A stretch of DNA of 64,000 nucleotides, from assembly GCF_025837155.1 (NCBI RefSeq), contig NZ_CP107549.1, positions 3,658,001 to 3,722,000 on the forward strand, read 5' to 3'. Source of the stretch: Pseudomonas sp. Z8(2022) (GTDB lineage Bacteria > Pseudomonadota > Gammaproteobacteria > Pseudomonadales > Pseudomonadaceae). Positions 30,161 through 39,611 of this stretch are shown here, piece after piece (position 1 is the stretch's first letter; the number at the start of each line of letters is the position of its first letter). The notes beneath the pieces were generated by a model, which was not told the origin of the DNA, searched no databases, and saw nothing but the letters and a program-made list of their open reading frames with translations. Made by a program: the position numbers and the translations under genes.

Positions 30161-30906
30161 GTGACCGCCACTTCGACGAACTCGCCACCCGCTTCGCCGA
30201 GAAGATCTACGGCGGCGCCAAGGGCGCGATCCGCCTCGCCGTACTGCAGGCCGACCTGAACGAGGCGCTTCCGGATCGTCCGCTGCGCGTACTGGATGTC
30301 GGCGCCGGCCTTGGCCATATGAGCCTGTGGCTGGCTGAGCGCGGCCACCAGGTGACCCTGGCCGACCCCGCCGAACCCATGCTTGCCGAAGCACGCCAGC
30401 GTTTCGCCGAAGCCGGCCAGAGCGCCGCATTCATTCAGGCGCCCTGGCAGGAGCTGCTCGGCCAGTTGCAGCAGCCCTTCGATCTGGTGCTGTGCCATGC
30501 CGTGCTGGAATGGCTGGCCGAGCCGGCGGCCATCCTGCCGGTGCTGCACCAGCTGACGAGCAAGGAAGGCTGGCTGTCGCTGGCCTTCTACAACAAGGAC
30601 GCGCTGATCTATCGCAACCTGCTCAAGGGCCACTTCCGCAAGCTGCGCAAGGAACGCTTCGCCGGCGAAGGCCAGAGCCTGACCCCGCAGCGCCCGCTCG
30701 ACCCACGGGAACTGGACACGCAACTCAGCGAGTACTGGCAGGTCGAAAGCCGTAGCGGCGTGCGCGTATTCCACGATTACATGCCGCAGGAATTCCAGGC
30801 CAAGGCCGAGCTGATCGACCTGCTGGAAATGGAACTGGCCCATCGGCGCCACCCGACTTTCGCCGGCCTGGGCCGCTACCTGCACTGGATCTGCCGGCCC
30901 CGCTGA
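30157..30906 (+). CDS. cmoM: tRNA 5-carboxymethoxyuridine methyltransferase
   Basis: The 249-aa SAM methyltransferase has motif I VLDVGAGLGHMSLWLA near residues 45-60. The later segments LVLCHAVLEWLAEP and LSLAFYNKDALIYRNLLKG are diagnostic of CmoM (formerly SmtA/YecO). It methylates cmo5U34 of certain tRNAs to mcmo5U, widening wobble decoding. It is translationally coupled to the MazG-like gene. Confidence 0.92.
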   Translation: MSDRHFDELATRFAEKIYGGAKGAIRLAVLQADLNEALPDRPLRVLDVGAGLGHMSLWLAERGHQVTLADPAEPMLAEARQRFAEAGQSAAFIQAPWQELLGQLQQPFDLVLCHAVLEWLAEPAAILPVLHQLTSKEGWLSLAFYNKDALIYRNLLKGHFRKLRKERFAGEGQSLTPQRPLDPRELDTQLSEYWQVESRSGVRVFHDYMPQEFQAKAELIDLLEMELAHRRHPTFAGLGRYLHWICRPR

Positions 30907-30981
30907 GCCCATTGGACGAAGCGGGCAGCCCGGCGTAGCCTGAATCCATCGGGGATGTCGCGCGCGACCACGGAGACGACC

Positions 30982-31560
30982 ATGCGCACCGCCATAGCCA
31001 TATTCATCCTGCCACTGCTGGCTGCCTGCCAGAGCCAGAATCCCTACCAGGCCGAATCGCTGCCAATGCCGCCGGCGCCGCCCGAAGCGGCCACGACCTT
31101 CGACCGCAGCGCCTACCCGGCGGCGCCGCGCGATTACGGTCGCTACCGCAGCTGGAGCTGGCTGGAAGGCCGTGCACCCGCTAACGACCTGGCCGACAGC
31201 ATCAGCGCTGGCCTCGATCAATACGGCCTACGCCCGGCGCTCAATGGCCCTGGCGATGTGCTGGTCAGCGCCCGCATCAGCCAGGAAACCCGCCTGCGTC
31301 AGTATCAGGACAACCTTGGCGGTTACTACGGCACCGGCAGCCACTGGGATCGCCATTACGGTGCCTACGGCAGCGTGCCCATCGTGCGCACCTACGAGCA
31401 GAAGGTGGCCGTGGTACGCATCGAGCTGATCGACCCACGGGATCGTCAGGTGGTCTGGTCCGGTAGCGGTGAAGCCGTGGCCGGCAAGGACCAGGCGGCA
31501 CAGGCCGATGCCATGCGCGTGGCCATCCGCGCCGCGCTGGACGGCTATCCTCCTTACTGA
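30982..31560 (+). CDS. DUF4136 lipoprotein (first copy)
   Basis: The 192-aa protein has a lipoprotein signal ([16 protein letters not shown], lipid on Cys16). A Pro/Ala-rich linker and a DUF4136 domain follow, with the marker [10 protein letters not shown] and a C-terminal [13 protein letters not shown] Gly/Tyr-rich loop ([18 protein letters not shown]) lies in the middle. It is probably anchored in the outer membrane. The second DUF4136 gene begins 20 bases later. Function unknown. Confidence 0.88.
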   Translation: MRTAIAIFILPLLAACQSQNPYQAESLPMPPAPPEAATTFDRSAYPAAPRDYGRYRSWSWLEGRAPANDLADSISAGLDQYGLRPALNGPGDVLVSARISQETRLRQYQDNLGGYYGTGSHWDRHYGAYGSVPIVRTYEQKVAVVRIELIDPRDRQVVWSGSGEAVAGKDQAAQADAMRVAIRAALDGYPPY

Positions 31561-31580
31561 TCGACTGCCTGGAGAGCCAT

Positions 31581-32135
31581 ATGCGTACCCTGCCCTACCT
31601 GCTGCTCGCCTTGCTGCTGGGTGGCTGCGCCAGCGTCAGCCTGGAGCGTGACTTCGACCCCAGTCGTGACTTCGCCGCCTACCGCACCTGGAGCTGGATG
31701 GACGCCAAACTTGCCTACCAGCCCGATGACGCCCGCCTGAAAAGCGATCTCACCGAAGCCCGCATCAGCCAGGCCGTAGCCGAACAGCTCGAGCAGCGCG
31801 GCCTGCGCCAGGCCACCGATGGCAATGGTGACCTCAAGGTGCAGAGCGTGCTGATCGTCGACGAACGTCAGGATCAGATCACCACCCAGTACGGTGGCGG
31901 CTGGGGTGGCTATTGGGGCGGTTACTGGGGTGGCCCGGCGTTCAGCGAAACGCGCCGCGTGAACTACAAGGTCGCCACCCTGCAGATCGACCTCTACGAC
32001 GCCAGAGACGGCAAGCTGGTGTGGCGCGGCAGCGGCGAACAGATCATGCGCAGCCAGCCACCGACGCCGGCCGAACGCGAAAGAGCGATCCGCGAAACCG
32101 TCGCTCAGGTGCTCTCGCAATATCCTCCACGCTGA
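31581..32135 (+). CDS. DUF4136 lipoprotein (second copy)
   Basis: The 184-aa paralogue has lipobox LLLGGC (Cys near residue 16), then SLERDFDPSRDFAAYRTWSW, where the YRTWSW marker of DUF4136 is clear. A Gly/Trp/Tyr loop (GGGWGGYWGGYWGG) replaces the Gly/Tyr loop of the first copy, and the C-terminus has LVWRGSGEQIM. The two probably arose by duplication and may work together at the envelope. It is followed after 16 bases by the GNAT gene. Confidence 0.88.
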   Translation: MRTLPYLLLALLLGGCASVSLERDFDPSRDFAAYRTWSWMDAKLAYQPDDARLKSDLTEARISQAVAEQLEQRGLRQATDGNGDLKVQSVLIVDERQDQITTQYGGGWGGYWGGYWGGPAFSETRRVNYKVATLQIDLYDARDGKLVWRGSGEQIMRSQPPTPAERERAIRETVAQVLSQYPPR

Positions 32136-32151
32136 CCAGGGACCCTCCGCT

Positions 32152-32634
32152 TTGAGTGCGAACCTGCAACACCGCCCGGCCACAGCCGCAGACCTCGACA
32201 CCGTGGTCGGCTTCCCGCAGAACGTCGATGAACTGTTCTTCTGCTACCCCAGGGCCGCCTGGCCGCTGAATGTCCGCCAACTCGCCGCAGCCATCGCCGA
32301 GCGCCGTGAAAGCACCGTGGTCGAACTCGACGGCAGGGTCGCCGGCTTCGCCAATTTCTACCAGTGGCAGCACGGCGAGTTCTGCGCCCTGGGCAACCTG
32401 ATGGTGGCACCCTGGGCCCGCAGCCAGGGCGTGGCCCAATACCTGGTGGAGGTGATGGAGAATCTGGCTCGGGAACGCTACAAGGCGCCGCTGATGAAGG
32501 TGTCCTGCTTCAATGCCAACGCCGGCGGCCTGCTGCTCTACACCCGCCTGGGTTACCGCACCATCGGCATCGTCGAACGCCGCGCGCCGGACGGCGGCCG
32601 GGTCGCCCTGGTGCAGCTGGAGAAGCCGTTGTGA
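32152..32634 (+). CDS. GNAT family N-acetyltransferase
   Basis: The 160-aa protein starts at TTG 32152 (LSANLQHRPATAADLDT), with AGGGA about 10 bases upstream. The acetyl-CoA loop is ARSQGVAQYLVEVM and a later strand reads YTRLGYRTIGI. Its stop overlaps the GTG start of the DsrE gene (GTGA), so the two are translationally coupled. The acceptor is unknown. Confidence 0.87.
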   Translation: MSANLQHRPATAADLDTVVGFPQNVDELFFCYPRAAWPLNVRQLAAAIAERRESTVVELDGRVAGFANFYQWQHGEFCALGNLMVAPWARSQGVAQYLVEVMENLARERYKAPLMKVSCFNANAGGLLLYTRLGYRTIGIVERRAPDGGRVALVQLEKPL

Positions 32635-32999
32635 GCGAAGCGCGGCGCGTGCTGATCATCGTCAGCAGCGGCCCGAGCACTCCGGCCCGCTGCGCCGCGC
32701 CCTTCCATACCGCCACCCTGCTCGCCTGCATGGACGCCGAAGTGACCCTGTTCCTAAGCGGCGAGGCGGCGCAACTGGCGCAACAGCGGGTTGCCGACAC
32801 GCTACGCGCCAGCGAATCGGGCGAGCCGATCCGTCACTTCATCCAACAGGCCAAGCTGGCCGGTGCCCGCCTGCTGATGTGCCGGGCGCCGGGCATCGTC
32901 ATCGACGAAGCCGAACTGATCCCGGAGCTGGACGAGATCGCCAGCGGCGGCGAGCTGGCGCAGATGATCCTGGAATACGACCGCGTGTTGACCCTCTGA
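32631..32999 (+). CDS. DsrE family protein
   Basis: The 122-aa protein starts at GTG 32631 (VSEARRVLIIVSSGPSTP). It has the DsrE/DsrF-like alpha/beta fold with TATLLACMDAEVTLFLSGEA and a C-terminal acidic helix. A cysteine in LLMCRAPG (near residue 85) is in a place where sulfur-carrying DsrE-type proteins have theirs. Relatives carry persulfide sulfur in sulfur relay. It sits between a GNAT gene and a GcvH-like gene, 8 bases before the latter. Confidence 0.85.
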   Translation: MSEARRVLIIVSSGPSTPARCAAPFHTATLLACMDAEVTLFLSGEAAQLAQQRVADTLRASESGEPIRHFIQQAKLAGARLLMCRAPGIVIDEAELIPELDEIASGGELAQMILEYDRVLTL

Positions 33000-33007
33000 G
33001 GAGCGCC

Positions 33008-33469
33008 ATGGAACTGCACGGCCTGCCCTTCCCCACTGACCTGTTCTATGCCCCGGACCACAACCTGTGGCTGCGCGAGGAGGCCGACGGCAGCCTGACC
33101 CTCGGCCTGACCGCCTACGGCTGCGCCCTGTACGGCCAGATCTTCGCCTTCACTCCCAAGCGCGACGGCCTGCATATCGAGCGCGACCGCAGCTTCGGCG
33201 TGGTGGAATTCGCCAAGGCCGCCTCCTCCGCCCGCAGCCCGCTAAGCGGCACCCTGTTGGCCAGCAACCCCGAGGTGGTCCACCGTCCCGCCCTGATCAA
33301 CCAGGACTGCTACGGCCGCGGCTGGCTGGTACGGTTGATGCCCGACGACCCGGCGCAGAGCCGGGCCAAGCTGCTCAGCGGCGAGGCCGCGCTCCAGGCC
33401 TTCGCCGAGCGCATGCAGCGGGAGCGCTTCGATCCACAGGCGGATGGAGTTCAGGTGCTCGGGATTTAA
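33008..33469 (+). CDS. GcvH-like lipoyl-carrier protein
   Basis: The 153-aa protein follows the glycine-cleavage H fold. It has the lipoylation site FGVVEFAKAASSARSPLSG with lysine K70, and the C-terminal NQDCYGRGWLVRLMPDD like the H-protein NSDPYGEGWL. The region before it (DHNLWLREEADGSLTLGLT) matches the H-protein start. No gcvT or gcvP is nearby. Stand-alone GcvH-like proteins can serve as lipoyl carriers in sulfur metabolism, and the adjacent DsrE gene makes that a fair guess. It ends 11 bases before the tRNA-Sec sequence on the opposite strand. Confidence 0.85.
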   Translation: MELHGLPFPTDLFYAPDHNLWLREEADGSLTLGLTAYGCALYGQIFAFTPKRDGLHIERDRSFGVVEFAKAASSARSPLSGTLLASNPEVVHRPALINQDCYGRGWLVRLMPDDPAQSRAKLLSGEAALQAFAERMQRERFDPQADGVQVLGI

Positions 33470-33480
33470 TGGGAAGGAAA

Positions 33481-33576
33481 TGGCGGAAGGCAGTGAGAGT
33501 CGAACTCACCCAGGAACGGATGCCGTCCCCCACCGGGTTTGAAGCCCGGCCACGCCACCGGGCGTGATTGCCTTCC
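33481..33576 (-). tRNA. selC: tRNA-Sec (TCA)
   Basis: This 96-nt tRNA has acceptor GGAAGGC/GCCTTCC with an encoded CCA, anticodon TCA in GGGCTTCAAACCC, a very long variable arm (GTGGGGGACGGCATCCGTTCCTGGG region), and a T arm with GAGTTCGACTC. It reads UGA in the fdnG message. It lies downstream of selB on the same strand, completing the selenium module. Confidence 0.97.
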
Positions 33577-33617
33577 CTGTTCGCGGCCGCGTCTGTCGGC
33601 AGCCGTCACGGTCCTGT

Positions 33618-35582
33618 TCAGGGTAGCCCAGGTCTTGCCTGGACGCTGTGATGGTCCTCCGCTTCGTGATTGCCCGACAACTGAATGGCCAGCGCAGAGT
33701 CGCTGCGGATGCGCCGTTCGTTATCCAGGCGGCGGGTGAAGCCGACGCGGTCTAAATACTCCAGCAACTGGATGCTGCGCTTGCGGCCGATGCCGATGCG
33801 GTCGCGCCAGTCGACCACCCGCAGGCTGCCGTGCAACTGCACCAGATCCATAGCCTGTCGCGCCAGGATCAGCAGAGTCTGCTCGGGATAGAACAGGTCC
33901 CTGACCACTTGATGCAACAGGCCGAGGCGCGCCAGCTTGCGCAGCAGCAGTCGCACAGCCGCTTCATCCTGCTGCACGGCAGCGGCCAGGTCGCGCACCC
34001 AGGGCGGCTCGAAACCACCGGCGAGCAGCAGTGGCCAGAGTTGTTCGCGCAAAGTCTCGTCCGCCGAATTGAGCTGGACGCGGTGGTCCGGCAGATGCAG
34101 CCAGGGACCACTGCTGGCGATATGTCCCGCAACCAGGGCCTCTTCCAGCAGGGCAATGACCACTGGCCGTTCCAACTCGCTCAGCGCGTAGCGGCGCAAC
34201 CGGTCGCGGTCCGGGCCGAGCTCGTCGGGCGAGGCTTCGTGGAAACGGCGCAGACCATCGACCAGTGCTGCGCGTAGCGCCTGCAGACGAGTGTCATCGA
34301 ACAGCCGCTTGCCCTGCCTGGTCGTCAGCTCGCAGAGGCCCGCGGGCAGCGTCCAGCTGTCGCGCGGACGGTTGAACTGGCGCTCCAGCAGGCCGGGATC
34401 GAGGCCGTTGTCGGCAGCCTGCAGCAATGTAGGCAGAGCCTGTTCCAGATCGGTATCGCGCAGCGCCTGCAGCTGCATCAGGCGTGCAGGCAGGCGCCGC
34501 CCGCGCGCCGGAGCGAAGGGATCGAGCACACGACCGCCGCCGAGGGTACGCAGCGCCGACTGGTCGCGCAGCACCAGCGGGTCGCCATGCACGGCATGTG
34601 CGGGGGCGTTGAGCACCAGCTGCGCCAGGCAGCGCTGCCCGGGCGCCAGGCTGTCAGTATCGAGCAAGGAGACGCGCCCGGTGACGTCCTGCGCGGCCAG
34701 GTGCACGTGCACCGGCGTCCAGTGCGCCAGTGCCCGAGTTTCCGTATCCAGCAGGCGCAGCTCGACATCCAGGCGGGTGGTCGGCGCCAACAGCGGCTGC
34801 GCCAGCAGCCAGTCACCGCGATGCAGGCGATCCACGCTCAGCCGCTCCCCGGCCAGGTTCAGCGCCACCCGCTGACCGGCGCTGGCCTCCTCGGCCGGCC
34901 GATTCTGCGCGCGCAGGCCGCGTACCCGCACACGGCGCCCCGAGGGGCTGAGCAGCAGCTCATCGCCAAGCGCCACACGCCCGGCAAAGGCGGTGCCGGT
35001 GACCACCACGCCGGCGCCCTCGACACTGAAGGCGCGGTCGATGGGCAGGCGGAAATACCCCCGGGTGCTGCGCGCCGCCTGCGCGGCCGAGGCCGCCAGC
35101 AGGCGCTGACGCAGCGTGTCGATGCCCTTGCCGGAGAGGCTGTCCACCGCCAGCAGCTCGGCATCGGCCAGCGGCCCGGGAGCGAGCAGCGCTACGACCT
35201 GCTGGCGTACCTGCTGCAGGCGCGCGGCGTCTACCCGGTCGATCTTGGTCAGGGCCACCAGCGCCCGACGGATACCCAGCAGCTCGGCGATGGCCAGGTG
35301 CTCGCGGGTCTGCGGCATTACCCCGTCGTCAGCAGCCACCACCAGCAGCAACAGATCGATGCCGCAGGCGCCGGCCAGCATGTTGTGGACGAAGCGCTCG
35401 TGGCCGGGCACGTCGATAAAGCCGGTGAGCCGGCCGTCGCCGAGGTCGGCGTAGAGATAGCCCAGGTCGATGGTGATGCCACGGGCACGCTCGGCGGGGC
35501 GGCGGTCCCCCTGCTGACCGGTCAGCGCCTGCAGCAGCGCGGTCTTGCCATGGTCGATATGGCCGGCGGTGCCGACGATCAT
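33618..35582 (-). CDS. selB: selenocysteine-specific elongation factor SelB
   Basis: The 654-aa GTPase has G1 [18 protein letters not shown]3 DVPGH and G4 TKID, so the nucleotide site is complete. EF-Tu-like domains 2 and 3 follow, then four C-terminal winged helices (about residues 380-654) that bind the SECIS RNA. It delivers Sec-tRNA to the UGA codon of fdnG. Its start overlaps the selA stop by 4 bases (ATGA). Confidence 0.97.
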   Translation of the reverse strand: MIVGTAGHIDHGKTALLQALTGQQGDRRPAERARGITIDLGYLYADLGDGRLTGFIDVPGHERFVHNMLAGACGIDLLLLVVAADDGVMPQTREHLAIAELLGIRRALVALTKIDRVDAARLQQVRQQVVALLAPGPLADAELLAVDSLSGKGIDTLRQRLLAASAAQAARSTRGYFRLPIDRAFSVEGAGVVVTGTAFAGRVALGDELLLSPSGRRVRVRGLRAQNRPAEEASAGQRVALNLAGERLSVDRLHRGDWLLAQPLLAPTTRLDVELRLLDTETRALAHWTPVHVHLAAQDVTGRVSLLDTDSLAPGQRCLAQLVLNAPAHAVHGDPLVLRDQSALRTLGGGRVLDPFAPARGRRLPARLMQLQALRDTDLEQALPTLLQAADNGLDPGLLERQFNRPRDSWTLPAGLCELTTRQGKRLFDDTRLQALRAALVDGLRRFHEASPDELGPDRDRLRRYALSELERPVVIALLEEALVAGHIASSGPWLHLPDHRVQLNSADETLREQLWPLLLAGGFEPPWVRDLAAAVQQDEAAVRLLLRKLARLGLLHQVVRDLFYPEQTLLILARQAMDLVQLHGSLRVVDWRDRIGIGRKRSIQLLEYLDRVGFTRRLDNERRIRSDSALAIQLSGNHEAEDHHSVQARPGLP

Positions 35583-36985
35583 GCACCGGCCTCGCGCAGT
35601 TGCGCCAGCTGCTCGACGAAGACCAGTTCATCGTCGAGCTGGCGCAGGTCGAGCCATAGCGCGTCATCGTCGATGCGGCCGATCACCGGCACCGGCAGGT
35701 CACGCAGCCGCCCCTCCAGTTCACGCAGCGCACGGCCCCGCAGGCGCCGCGATGCCTGCGGGCGAATGCACAGCGCTGCACTGGGCAGTCGTGCCACCGG
35801 CTGGGCGCCACTGCCAATCATGCCCAGCGCATCTTCCACGCCCACTTGCCAGTGCGCCCCGAGGCTCGCCGCCAGCCGTGGCGCAATGCGCTGGGCCTGG
35901 GTGCGGATGTCAGCCTGCGGGCGGCTGAGCAGGCGCAGGCTGGTAAGGCGTTCGGCGAGACGCTCCGGGTCGCGGTACAGGCCGAGCACCGCTTCCAGTG
36001 CGGCGAGCGTCAGCTTGTCGACGCGCAGGGCGCGCTTGAGCGGGTTTTTCTTGATCCGCCCGATCAGCTCGCGGCTGCCGAGGAGAATGCCGGCCTGCGG
36101 GCCGCCGAGCAGCTTGTCGCCGCTGAAGGTGACGATATCGGCGCCGTCGCACAGCGCCTCCTGCACGGTCGGTTCCCTGGGCAACCCCCAGCGGCTGAGG
36201 TCGACCAGGCTGCCGCTGCCGAGATCCTCCAGCAACGGCAGATCGTGAGCGTGGGCGATGGCCGCCAGATCGCGCGTGGCGACACTGCTGGTGAAGCCCT
36301 GCACGCTGTAGTTGCTGGTATGCACGCGCATCAGCAGACCCGAGCGCGGGCCGATGGCGTTCTCGTAGTCACGGGCGTGGGTGCGGTTGGTGGTGCCCAC
36401 TTCCACCAGCTTCACACCGGCGCGGGCCATGATGTCGGGGATGCGAAAGGCACCACCGATCTCGATCAGCTCGCCGCGCGAAATGATGCCCTCCTTGCGC
36501 GCGCCGAGGCTGTTGAGCGCCAGCAGCACCGCCGCGGCATTGTTGTTGACCACGGTGACGGCCTCGGCGCCGGTCAGTTCACGGATCAGGCCGGTGATCA
36601 GGTCGTCGCGGTCGCCACGCTTGCCGCTGGCCAGGTCGAACTCGAGGTTGATCGGGTAGCGGGCCGCCAGGGTGATGGCTTCGATGGCCTCCTCCGGCAG
36701 CAGCGCGCGACCGAGGTTGGTGTGCAGCACCGTACCGGTGAGGTTGAACACCCGGCGCACGCGGCTGGCATGGCGGGCGGCCAGGCGTTCGCCAGCGCGA
36801 CCGGCAAGCACGGCTTCGCTCAGCTCCACTGCGGCAAGCTGGCCGCTACGCGCCGGTTCGCGCAGCTCGTCGAGCAGATCGCGCAGGGTGGCAAGCAGGG
36901 CATCACGACCATAGCGCTGCTGCAGCGGAGCAACACTCTCACTGCGCAGCAGACGGTCGACAGAAGGCAGGTGCGCGGCGTTCAT
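35579..36985 (-). CDS. selA: L-seryl-tRNA(Sec) selenium transferase SelA
   Basis: The 468-aa PLP enzyme converts Ser-tRNA(Sec) to Sec-tRNA(Sec) using selenophosphate. The PLP lysine is in [13 protein letters not shown] and the N-terminal tRNA-binding domain is present. Length matches E. coli SelA (463). It begins 9 bases after fdhE and overlaps selB, so one transcript carries all three. SelD, which makes selenophosphate, is not in the window and must be elsewhere. Confidence 0.97.
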   Translation of the reverse strand: MNAAHLPSVDRLLRSESVAPLQQRYGRDALLATLRDLLDELREPARSGQLAAVELSEAVLAGRAGERLAARHASRVRRVFNLTGTVLHTNLGRALLPEEAIEAITLAARYPINLEFDLASGKRGDRDDLITGLIRELTGAEAVTVVNNNAAAVLLALNSLGARKEGIISRGELIEIGGAFRIPDIMARAGVKLVEVGTTNRTHARDYENAIGPRSGLLMRVHTSNYSVQGFTSSVATRDLAAIAHAHDLPLLEDLGSGSLVDLSRWGLPREPTVQEALCDGADIVTFSGDKLLGGPQAGILLGSRELIGRIKKNPLKRALRVDKLTLAALEAVLGLYRDPERLAERLTSLRLLSRPQADIRTQAQRIAPRLAASLGAHWQVGVEDALGMIGSGAQPVARLPSAALCIRPQASRRLRGRALRELEGRLRDLPVPVIGRIDDDALWLDLRQLDDELVFVEQLAQLREAGA

Positions 36986-36994
36986 AGTCCCTCC

Positions 36995-37927
36995 TCAGTC
37001 GGTGCTGCCCGGGGCGAGCAGCAGGTTCGGCGCGCGGCGCAGGTAGCCCTCCTCGCCCAGGCGCAGGTCCAGGGCCAGGCTGGCCAGGTCGTCGGCGACC
37101 GGATCGGCCTGCTCGTCGAACTCCAGGTAGCACTGTTTTAGGTAACCCTGACAGCTCGGGCAGGCTTCGGCGCGCAGCACCGCCTTGTCGGCGGCCGTGC
37201 CATCGCGCTGCAGCGACAGGTAGCTCAGGTGCTTGGAGGATTCGCAGTGGCTGCACTTGACCCGCACGTAGTGCCATTCACAGGCGCACAGCGAGCAGCA
37301 CAGGTAGCGCAGGCCGGCATATTTGCCACGGTGGCGCACCAGACCGGCAACCGGCGGCGATCCGCACACCGGGCATAGTGTCTGGCTCGCGTTCTCTGCC
37401 AGGCGCTCGCTTGGCAGTGCCTGCAGCCAGTGGCTGAAGGCGGCCTGCAGCGCCGCACCGAGGAAAGGCACCAGGGCGGCGGGAAGCAGGTCGAACTGGC
37501 CGTTGAGCAGCGCGATGGCCCAGGCCTTGCGCTGACCGCCATCGGCCTCGCCGAGGCCGGCGAGCGCAGCGTTCACCGATGGGTTGCCGTGTGGTCGGTA
37601 GCACGCCAGCAGGGCATCCAGTGCGGGCAGCCAGGCATCGCTGCGCACCAGCGCGTCGAAGCCCAGCGGCGGCATGCGATGCTCGATGCTGCGCGCCTGG
37701 CTCTGCGCGTCCGGGCCCGGCAGTGGCGGCGGCGCATCCAGCAGCTTCTGCTGGGCATCGCACAGCTCGGCCATCAGCAGCAGATAGGCGCCAAGCGGAT
37801 GGTTGGCGGCCAGGCTGCGCAGACGCCGGGCACGGTGGCTGAACAGGTCGGGTTCGGGCAGGTGGAGAAAGGGCGGGATGTTGGCCGCGGCTTCGATTTG
37901 CCCCGGCTCGAGGATCTGGCCTGGCAC
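36995..37927 (-). CDS. fdhE: formate dehydrogenase accessory protein FdhE
   Basis: The 310-aa cytoplasmic protein has the FdhE iron-binding cysteine pairs: CPVCGSPP, CSLCACEW, CSHCES and CPSCQG. FdhE binds the formate dehydrogenase catalytic subunits and is needed to make them active. It starts 110 bases after fdnI, so it may have its own promoter or be transcribed from fdnG, and it precedes selA by 9 bases. Confidence 0.95.
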   Translation of the reverse strand: MPGQILEPGQIEAAANIPPFLHLPEPDLFSHRARRLRSLAANHPLGAYLLLMAELCDAQQKLLDAPPPLPGPDAQSQARSIEHRMPPLGFDALVRSDAWLPALDALLACYRPHGNPSVNAALAGLGEADGGQRKAWAIALLNGQFDLLPAALVPFLGAALQAAFSHWLQALPSERLAENASQTLCPVCGSPPVAGLVRHRGKYAGLRYLCCSLCACEWHYVRVKCSHCESSKHLSYLSLQRDGTAADKAVLRAEACPSCQGYLKQCYLEFDEQADPVADDLASLALDLRLGEEGYLRRAPNLLLAPGSTD

Positions 37928-38037
37928 GCAGGACTCCTTACGGCTGAGTTCGCACGACTTTCAGACTAGACCACCACAGCGGCTTTGCCCGGCACGGGCG
38001 GCCATCCCCTTGGCGGGTGGCCACCCGGCCCGGATGG

Positions 38038-38667
38038 TCAGGGCTTGCGACCCTCTCGGGTCACTTCCTCGTACCAGGCCCTGTGGTGTTTGCGCGCCCA
38101 GCCACGGCTGACCCAGCCGCCAAGCATGGCGCCGACCGAACCCTTGACCCAGATGCCGGCGTAGACATGCACGATGATGCAGATGATCAACGCCCAGGCC
38201 GCTGCCGCGTGCAGCAGGGATGCCAGACGCACCAGTTCGATGTCGAACAGGTGGCTGAAGTACTGCCGCCACATGACGAAACCGGTGACCAGCAGTACCA
38301 GCATGCACAGCAGCAGTACCCAGAACAGCAGCTTCTGCCCGGCGTTGTAGCGCCCCACTGGCGGCAGCCGCTCCTCGCGGTTGCCCACCACGTCGCGCCA
38401 TTGCGCCAGCCAGCGGCGGTCGTTGGCCTCGAAGCGGTTGTGCCCGGCAAAGCGCATCACCAGCCAGAGGAAGAACAGGAACATGGCCAGGCCAAGGAAG
38501 GGATGCAGGATGCGCGCCCAGACTCCGCCGCCGAACAGGTTGCTGAGCCAGAACAGCGCCGGATGGAACAGCGCCAGCCCGGACAGGCCGGCGAGGATGA
38601 AGAGGATCGCCACGATCCAGTGGTTGCTGCGCTCGCCAGCCGTGTAGCGTTGGATGTCGTGTTTCAT
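38038..38667 (-). CDS. fdnI: formate dehydrogenase-N cytochrome b556 subunit
   Basis: The 209-aa membrane protein has four helices. Heme-ligand histidines occur in GERSNHWIVAILFILAG, ILHPFLGLAMF and AAAWALIICIIVHVYAGIW. Start 38667 (MKHDIQRYTAGERSNHW) gives the normal length. It passes electrons from FdnH to the quinone pool and anchors the complex in the inner membrane. It lies 10 bases downstream of fdnH. Confidence 0.95.
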   Translation of the reverse strand: MKHDIQRYTAGERSNHWIVAILFILAGLSGLALFHPALFWLSNLFGGGVWARILHPFLGLAMFLFFLWLVMRFAGHNRFEANDRRWLAQWRDVVGNREERLPPVGRYNAGQKLLFWVLLLCMLVLLVTGFVMWRQYFSHLFDIELVRLASLLHAAAAWALIICIIVHVYAGIWVKGSVGAMLGGWVSRGWARKHHRAWYEEVTREGRKP

Positions 38668-38677
38668 TGCTCGCCTC

Positions 38678-39601
38678 CTACGGCCGCTGGTCCGGATCAT
38701 AGGTGTGTACGGCCGGGTCGACCTGATGCACCGCCGGATCGCCGGTAACCGGCTCGTCCTCCTCGACGCGGTTGCGCCCGACACGCAGGTAGTGGAAGAA
38801 GCCGAACAGCGCCGTGGCGCCCATGGCCAGCAGGCCGAGCGGCTTGGTCACCCCCCTCCACAGTTCCACCAGCGGGCTGATCTGCGGGTCGACCGGCAGC
38901 CCGGCATACAGCGACGGCCGGTCGGCGTGATGCAGCACGTACATCACATGGGTGCCACCGACGCCCGGCGGGTCGTACAGGCCGGCGTTATCGTAGCCGC
39001 GCGACTTGAGGTCGGTGATGCGCTCCTCGGCATGCTCCTTCATCGCTTCCTTGCTGCCGAAGACGATGGCCCCGGTCGGGCAGGTCTTCACGCAGGCCGG
39101 TTCCATACCCACCGCCACGCGATCGGAACACAGGCTGCACTTGTAGGCCTTGTGGTCCTTCTGCGAGATGCGCGGGATATCGAACGGGCAGCCGGTGATG
39201 CAGTAGCCGCAACCGATGCACTTGTCCTGGTTGAAGTCGACGATGCCGTTGGCGTACTTCACGATCGCCCCCGGGCTCGGGCAGGCAGCCAGGCAACCGG
39301 GTTCGGCGCAGTGCATGCAGCCGTCCTTGCGGATCAGCCACTCGAGCCGGCCGTCCTCCTCGTGCTCGGTGAAGCGCATCAGCGTCCAGGAGCTGGCAGT
39401 GAGGTCGGCCGGGTTGTCGTAGGTGCCGTGGTTCTGGCCGACCTCGTCACGCAGGTCGTTCCATTCCGAGCACGCCACCTGGCAGGCCTTGCAGCCGATG
39501 CACTTGGACACGTCAATGAGTTTGGCCACCTCACCGAGCTGGCGCACGGACGGCATCGGCGTGGTGGTGGCGGAGCGGGCGGTGATGTCTTGTGAGGCCA
39601 T
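38678..39601 (-). CDS. fdnH: formate dehydrogenase-N iron-sulfur subunit
   Basis: The 307-aa protein holds four [4Fe-4S] cysteine groups: [45 protein letters not shown] and CSLCSDR with [12 protein letters not shown]-terminal membrane helix ([19 protein letters not shown]) anchors it. It carries electrons from FdnG to FdnI. It starts 10 bases after the fdnG stop. Confidence 0.96.
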   Translation of the reverse strand: MASQDITARSATTTPMPSVRQLGEVAKLIDVSKCIGCKACQVACSEWNDLRDEVGQNHGTYDNPADLTASSWTLMRFTEHEEDGRLEWLIRKDGCMHCAEPGCLAACPSPGAIVKYANGIVDFNQDKCIGCGYCITGCPFDIPRISQKDHKAYKCSLCSDRVAVGMEPACVKTCPTGAIVFGSKEAMKEHAEERITDLKSRGYDNAGLYDPPGVGGTHVMYVLHHADRPSLYAGLPVDPQISPLVELWRGVTKPLGLLAMGATALFGFFHYLRVGRNRVEEDEPVTGDPAVHQVDPAVHTYDPDQRP

Positions 39602-39611
39602 GGCGCTGCTC

